A model generated the notes under the pieces. It ran no database searches, was not told where the DNA came from, and saw nothing but the letters and a program-made list of their open reading frames with translations. From contig CAZOPV010000005.1 in NCBI GenBank assembly GCA_964582085.1, forward strand, positions 62,001 through 126,000: 64,000 nucleotides of DNA. The letters run 5' to 3'. This document shows, piece by piece, positions 59,883-64,000 of this stretch (positions are counted from its first letter, which is position 1; each line of letters begins with the position of its first letter). Source of the DNA: JADGNF01 sp964582085. Its GTDB lineage: Archaea > Thermoproteota > Bathyarchaeia > Bathyarchaeales > Bathycorpusculaceae. The position numbers were made by a program, and so were the translations under genes.

Positions 59883-60811
59883 CTTATAACCTCTTCAGTA
59901 ACGGCTCGTTTTTTAACTATCTCCTGCGCTTTTTTGTTACCGATGGACTTAAGTTCTTTCACTGCATCCATTGGCGAAGTCAGACGCTCTAATGCCTTGT
60001 TCCATGTTCCTGAATGTACAGGTGTATGAAGCACCCTTGTTCGTTTAACAGTTAGAGCTTCGTCAACTGGACAGACAATTTTGCAAGCCCCACAGTAAAC
60101 ACAGGTTGCCTCATTAACCTGAACCTTGCCGTCAACAACAGTTAAAGTTTCAGTTATGGGGCAAACATCAACACAGTCATGGCAGCCCTCAGGGCACTTG
60201 GACTGGTCAATGGCTATTTTCCCTTCAAAAGTTTTGCTCATCTTGATTACTCCAGCAGGACACTTGTATTCGCAAGCCTTGCAAGTGGGACATTTCTCTT
60301 TAGGAATGTTCACACTTACAACCACATGGCGCCTTTGGCTGGGGGATAAAGCTGCCAAGTTTTCCACAGGTTTGCCATCAAAGGTTACTCGAGATATGGT
60401 TAGTTGGTCAAGTGGACAAGCCTCAACGCAAACATCACAGTCTTTGGGACAGTTGCGCGTATCAATTTTTATGTTACGTATGAGTTCAGGGAAACTTTCC
60501 TTTTCCACAACGTTAAAGTTGCGTGAATCATTCAACGTAACTTTCAATGCACCATAAGGACACGTTATGTCACAAATGCCACAGAAAATACATTTAGCCA
60601 AATCAATGTCAACTTTGGCATTCCTGGCTTTTTCACCTTGAACCTTTAGTTGTTTCTGGAGCTTAATTGCCTCTTTCGGACAAGCTAAACTGCAAATTTG
60701 GCAACCCACACATTGTTTTTTGTCGAGAGTTAATTTGTAGTGTTTATTCTGTAAAATCCACTCTAACGTGAGGGCTTCTGCCGTATCGAGTTTTTTGGTT
60801 TTAAACGGCAT
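59879..60811 (-). CDS. Polyferredoxin with six 4Fe-4S motifs
   Basis: Electron carrier of 310 residues. Motifs: CVGCQICSLACP, CIFCGICDITCP, CPKDCDVCVEACP, CPTCKACEYKCP, CPEGCHDCVDVCP and CVYCGACKIVCP. The third and fifth have C-x3-C at the start, a variant also seen in energy-converting hydrogenase polyferredoxins. It is upstream of, and overlaps, the hdrA-mvhD gene by four bp, so they should form one complex. ATG at 60811. A TATA box about 95 bp upstream predicts a leader of about 75 nt. Confidence 0.88.
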   Translation of the reverse strand: MPFKTKKLDTAEALTLEWILQNKHYKLTLDKKQCVGCQICSLACPKEAIKLQKQLKVQGEKARNAKVDIDLAKCIFCGICDITCPYGALKVTLNDSRNFNVVEKESFPELIRNIKIDTRNCPKDCDVCVEACPLDQLTISRVTFDGKPVENLAALSPSQRRHVVVSVNIPKEKCPTCKACEYKCPAGVIKMSKTFEGKIAIDQSKCPEGCHDCVDVCPITETLTVVDGKVQVNEATCVYCGACKIVCPVDEALTVKRTRVLHTPVHSGTWNKALERLTSPMDAVKELKSIGNKKAQEIVKKRAVTEEVIR

Positions 60812-60903
60812 TGGTTATGTCCACCATATAGACGTAGGTGCGCCGAAATTAGACTGTTCAACGCCTTATAACCGTCTATTGCATTTTGGAGTACAGTTTT
60901 ATT

Positions 60904-60915
60904 GATATAAATATT
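60904..60915 (-). promoter_or_regulatory. TATA box of the polyferredoxin/hdrA unit
   Basis: AATATTTATATC on the minus strand; predicted start near 60885. Confidence 0.45.
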
Positions 60916-60988
60916 GCTTGAGAACAATAAACATTCATACGGTTCAACATTACAAAACCTGCTGTTGAATTTTAGACCAAAAAGCTTT

Positions 60989-61546
60989 TTATGCTTTAAC
61001 GGAAACAACCACATTACACTGGAGCAACTCGTCATCTCGCAAAGAAATCACAAGAAACCCTGCATGCTCCACCCATGTGCTGAGAGCCTCCAGATCCACG
61101 GCTCGTTTCAATCCTGTGATTACAAAATACGCACCGCGGTTTCCAACCTGTGAAAGTTCCTTGAGGGTGGTGGCAGGGGTGGGCATATTCTGGAGCACTG
61201 TAAAAGCGAAAACGAAACTGAAGAAGCCCCCCTTAAAAGGAAGATAATCAGCGTCAGCACGAACCACAAAAACATTGCTGAGATTTCTAGCACGTCTTTT
61301 AGCTTGGATTAGCAACCCTCGTGAAACATCTACGCCTACCAGTGCCTCAACCTTTTGGGCTACGTAAGGAAAAAATAATCCTGAGCCACAGCCAACATCA
61401 AGCACAAAACCGCTGGGAGTCACTGGTAAGGCTTCGAGGGCAACTGTGAATTTATTTTCCTGTTCTTCAGTATATCGCTGCTCATATATTTGAGCTGTTA
61501 AATCGTAGCGTCGCATCACACTAAGTTTTCGCTGCCACTTGTTCAT
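60989..61546 (-). CDS. Class I SAM-dependent methyltransferase (UbiE/Methyltransf_11-like)
   Basis: 185 residues. Motif I LDVGCGSGLFFP, the post-I acidic end VGVDVSRGLL, motif II RADADYLPFKGGFFSFVFAF and a VITGLKRA strand follow the small-molecule methyltransferase pattern. The C terminus is short. ATG at 61546. Stands between the hdrA unit and the pyrophosphatase with its own promoter region; substrate unknown. Confidence 0.8.
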   Translation of the reverse strand: MNKWQRKLSVMRRYDLTAQIYEQRYTEEQENKFTVALEALPVTPSGFVLDVGCGSGLFFPYVAQKVEALVGVDVSRGLLIQAKRRARNLSNVFVVRADADYLPFKGGFFSFVFAFTVLQNMPTPATTLKELSQVGNRGAYFVITGLKRAVDLEALSTWVEHAGFLVISLRDDELLQCNVVVSVKA

Positions 61547-61654
61547 CTTATGCCCAACTTACACGGAGCGTTTATACGTAAAACATAGCTATAGCCATTA
61601 CTCAAACAGAACGAAACTTTTTGGCTCCAAAAGAATCAACTGGTGTTTAGTGCT

Positions 61655-63862
61655 TTATTTTGCAACTTCGTTGTAATTGGTTTTTTCTCTCTTACTGTAC
61701 ATTATGGCACCACCTATAATCACCAATAGAACAGCAGATACTATAGCTGAAACCACAGGAATTCTAATTGCCGTGTTAGGAATCTCAAATACAGCTATCT
61801 CCTTCAACTGCAATATAACGGGGGCAAATAGCAATGAGACTAAATTGATGACTTTTATCATTGGATTGAGCGCGGGTCCTGCGGTGTCCTTCAAAGGGTC
61901 ACCGACCGTGTCACATACCACGGTTGCTTTATGCTGCTCTGAACCTTTACCCCCAAAATATCCATCTTCAACTTTTTTCTTTGCATTATCCCATGAACCA
62001 CCTGCGTTAGCCATAAAAACGGCCAATAACTGACCTGTCAAAATGACTCCTGCTAGGAAACCACCCCAAGCTGCCGATTCTAACAAAGTTCCAACGACTA
62101 AAGGTGTCAGTATGGCAATTACTGCTAAGCCTGCGAGTTCACGTTGCGCTGCTGAAGTACAAATTGTTACAACACGGGCGTAGTCAGGAAGTTTCGTGCC
62201 CTCCATTACACCTGGAAGGCGGAACTGTTCACGTACTTCTTCGATTATTTTTTCAGCCGCCCGGCTTACTGCTCTAATAGAGATGAAACTGAACAGAAAG
62301 GGAAGTGCCGCGCCGATAAGTAAACCAACGAAAACCAAAGGATCAGCAGCTATGTCAAGTTTCAACCCTGGAACACTTTCTGTGAACGCAGAAAACAACG
62401 AAACTGCCGCCAACACCGCAGATGCAATGGCTATTGCCTTGGTTACAGCTTTAGTTGTGTTACCTGAAGAATCCAGATCTGCTAGAATTTTACGTGAAGC
62501 TTTTTCTTGACCGGCCATCTCAGCGATTCCATTTGCGTTATCGGCTATTGGACCAAACGTGTCCATAGCAACATTGTTACCTGTATGAGTTAACATGCCG
62601 ATGCTTGCTAACGCAACGCCGTACATTGCAAAAGTTACGCCGGCACCTGTCCAAACTATAACTGAGACAACAATTGTTAATGCGATCACCAACGCGGTCC
62701 AAACGGTGCTTTCGAAACCTAACGAGAGTCCACGCAACAAAACGGTTGCTGACCCTGTTTTGCTTGACTCCGCCACTCTTATAGTTGGTCTCCGATTTGG
62801 GCTTGTAAAGTAATTTGCTAGTTTATTGAAGCTTATGGCTAAAATAATACCCATTGTCGTCGCTAGAAAAACTCTGATGTCTTGAACGTAGAAAATCGCA
62901 AGTAAAAATAGACTTACGCCTGAAATGACGCTGGAAACATCATAGGAAAGATCCATAGCTTTGAAAGCGTCACCTCTTGTTATTCTGTTAGGCCAAAGCG
63001 AAACGGCATAGGTTCCAATTATTGTACTAACTACGCCTATCCCTCGGGCTATAAGGGGAAAAATTATCCATTTGTAGTCAAAAGGGGTGATGGCTAGCCC
63101 AAGAAGCAAAGCCGAAACCATGGTCACTTCATAAGATTCAAAAATGTCTGCTGCCATTCCTGCGCAGTCACCAACATTGTCGCCAACTAGGTCTGCAACA
63201 ACAGCGGCATTCCGCGGGTCATCCTCAGGAATACCCCTCTCAACTTTTCCCACCAAATCTGCACCCACATCGGCCGCCTTCGTATATATCCCGCCGCCAA
63301 CGCGCATGAACAAAGCAAGCAGTGTGCCACCAAATCCGAAACCCAAAAGCACCTCAGGAGCGTCCCTGAGAAAAATCAGAAAAATCAATGTACCACCCAA
63401 CAAACCAAGTCCATCTGTAAGCATACCCGTGATTGTGCCTGTGCGATAGGCTATTTTGAGTGCTTCGCGGAAACCTTTCTTAGAGGCTTCAGAAACCCGT
63501 ATATTTCCCTGAACTGCCATGTTCATGCCTATAAAGCCGACCATAGCAGAGAAAAAAGAGCCCATCAGGAACGCGCCCACTCTTCCGATGGTTATAGAAA
63601 AAGGATAGTTTGTGAGCACAGCAGACAGATACAAAAAGATACCTAAGACTCCTATGAATATAACAATTGAACGGAGTTGTGTTTTCAGGTAGGCGTTTGC
63701 GCCAGCTTTGATGGCGCCCCAGATCTCTTTGACTTTACCTGAGCCTGTGGGTTCTTTAAAAATTTGTCTGGCAAGAAGAACAGCATAGATAAGAGCAATC
63801 ACAGATACCCCGATAACGGAATAAAGCCCGACCTGCTCTACAAAGAGTAGTTCTTCACCCAT
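61655..63862 (-). CDS. hppA: Membrane-bound H+-translocating pyrophosphatase, K+-independent type
   Basis: Couples PPi hydrolysis to proton pumping. About sixteen helices. Substrate loops YTKAADVGADLVGKVERGIPEDDPRNAAVVADLVGDNVGD (split here: GADLVGKVE and DNVGDCAGMAAD) and GPIADNANGIAEMAG are intact, as are GDTVKDTAGPA-like CDTVGDPLKDTAGPALN. The K+-sensitivity site reads GNTTKAVTKA: Lys where K+-dependent enzymes have Ala. ATG at 63862 follows GAAGGGA; upstream starts at 63886 lack this. 735 residues. Confidence 0.93.
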   Translation of the reverse strand: MGEELLFVEQVGLYSVIGVSVIALIYAVLLARQIFKEPTGSGKVKEIWGAIKAGANAYLKTQLRSIVIFIGVLGIFLYLSAVLTNYPFSITIGRVGAFLMGSFFSAMVGFIGMNMAVQGNIRVSEASKKGFREALKIAYRTGTITGMLTDGLGLLGGTLIFLIFLRDAPEVLLGFGFGGTLLALFMRVGGGIYTKAADVGADLVGKVERGIPEDDPRNAAVVADLVGDNVGDCAGMAADIFESYEVTMVSALLLGLAITPFDYKWIIFPLIARGIGVVSTIIGTYAVSLWPNRITRGDAFKAMDLSYDVSSVISGVSLFLLAIFYVQDIRVFLATTMGIILAISFNKLANYFTSPNRRPTIRVAESSKTGSATVLLRGLSLGFESTVWTALVIALTIVVSVIVWTGAGVTFAMYGVALASIGMLTHTGNNVAMDTFGPIADNANGIAEMAGQEKASRKILADLDSSGNTTKAVTKAIAIASAVLAAVSLFSAFTESVPGLKLDIAADPLVFVGLLIGAALPFLFSFISIRAVSRAAEKIIEEVREQFRLPGVMEGTKLPDYARVVTICTSAAQRELAGLAVIAILTPLVVGTLLESAAWGGFLAGVILTGQLLAVFMANAGGSWDNAKKKVEDGYFGGKGSEQHKATVVCDTVGDPLKDTAGPALNPMIKVINLVSLLFAPVILQLKEIAVFEIPNTAIRIPVVSAIVSAVLLVIIGGAIMYSKREKTNYNEVAK

Positions 63863-63930
63863 TTTAGTTCCCTTCTCAAACATCAAAGGTTTTGATCAGA
63901 GACCCATGGCTTGCTGAGTTGTATGCACTT

Positions 63931-63940
63931 AATATTTAAC
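63931..63940 (-). promoter_or_regulatory. TATA box of hppA
   Basis: GTTAAATATT on the minus strand; predicted start near 63910, about 48 nt leader. Confidence 0.45.
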
Positions 63941-64000
63941 ATTTTTGTAAATTAGGATTTAACATTTACACAATCTTACTAATTGCAAAGTTTCACACAT

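Noticed and set aside
1..64000. CRISPR array, prophage, toxin-antitoxin or defence system
   Set aside because: No spaced direct repeats, Cas-like, integrase, capsid or toxin-like proteins were found; the only mobile DNA is the decayed IS at 42.1-42.8 kb.

Overview
The window is a gene-dense archaeal chromosome segment. TFB, TFE, MBF1, archaeal NAC, a thermosome, CDP-archaeol synthase, RadB, XPD, aTrm56, bifunctional FBP aldolase/phosphatase and an AglB oligosaccharyltransferase fix the domain. A 2-oxoacid:ferredoxin oxidoreductase, an HdrA-MvhD fusion with a polyferredoxin, an H+-pyrophosphatase and an archaeal mevalonate-entry operon point to an anaerobic TACK-type lineage. Bathyarchaeia is my best guess, but this is inference; no rRNA is present. 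Many genes start with TTG or GTG, many promoters have a TATA box about 25 bp before the start, and several transcripts look leaderless.

Layout. 1-6.1 kb: 3' part of a family B DNA polymerase, then the N-glycosylation genes aglH-like and aglB, a methyltransferase and a zinc ribbon. 6.3-15.5 kb: topoisomerase I, an OSTC/DC2-like membrane protein, carS/radB, a RuvC-like protein with a Clp1/Grc3 kinase, an XPD/endonuclease III repair pair and a PAC3-like protein. 15.9-25.6 kb: Sua5, thermosome, thymidylate synthase-like protein, radical SAM enzyme, the DUF2095/DUF2096 neighbours, GT4 glycosyltransferase, FBP aldolase/phosphatase and a divergent regulator. 25.7-33.4 kb: tRNA-Arg, Dph6, tRNA-Val, an ATP-grasp/HAD pair, the tfe-HD-DUF2110 cluster, the mbf1-hflX-trm56 operon and PUA-NAC. 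33.6-43 kb: radical SAM/Dpo4, PPC protein, GT39-like transferase, membrane proteins, an archaeal SelB-like protein, tRNA-Gln and a decayed insertion sequence. 43-50.9 kb: TFB, aSUI1, nicotinate phosphoribosyltransferase, thiolase and DUF35-HMG-CoA synthase, a sequon-rich Yip1-like protein and an OB-fold protein. 50.9-64 kb: the oxidoreductase, tandem ferritin-like protein, a 16-residue lysine-rich peptide gene, an ABC exporter, HdrA/polyferredoxin and the pyrophosphatase.

Themes. Protein N-glycosylation (AglH, AglB, a possible OSTC subunit, GT39-like transferase) sits near candidate glycosylated membrane proteins. Information-processing genes dominate. Ferredoxin-based energy metabolism fills the right end. 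I see no CRISPR array, defence island, prophage or large transferred block. The most novel signals are eukaryote-like accessory proteins (OSTC-like, PAC3-like), a lysine-rich micropeptide gene, an hflX frame with no canonical start codon, and a thiolase lacking a normally catalytic histidine while paired with a fused DUF35-HMG-CoA synthase.
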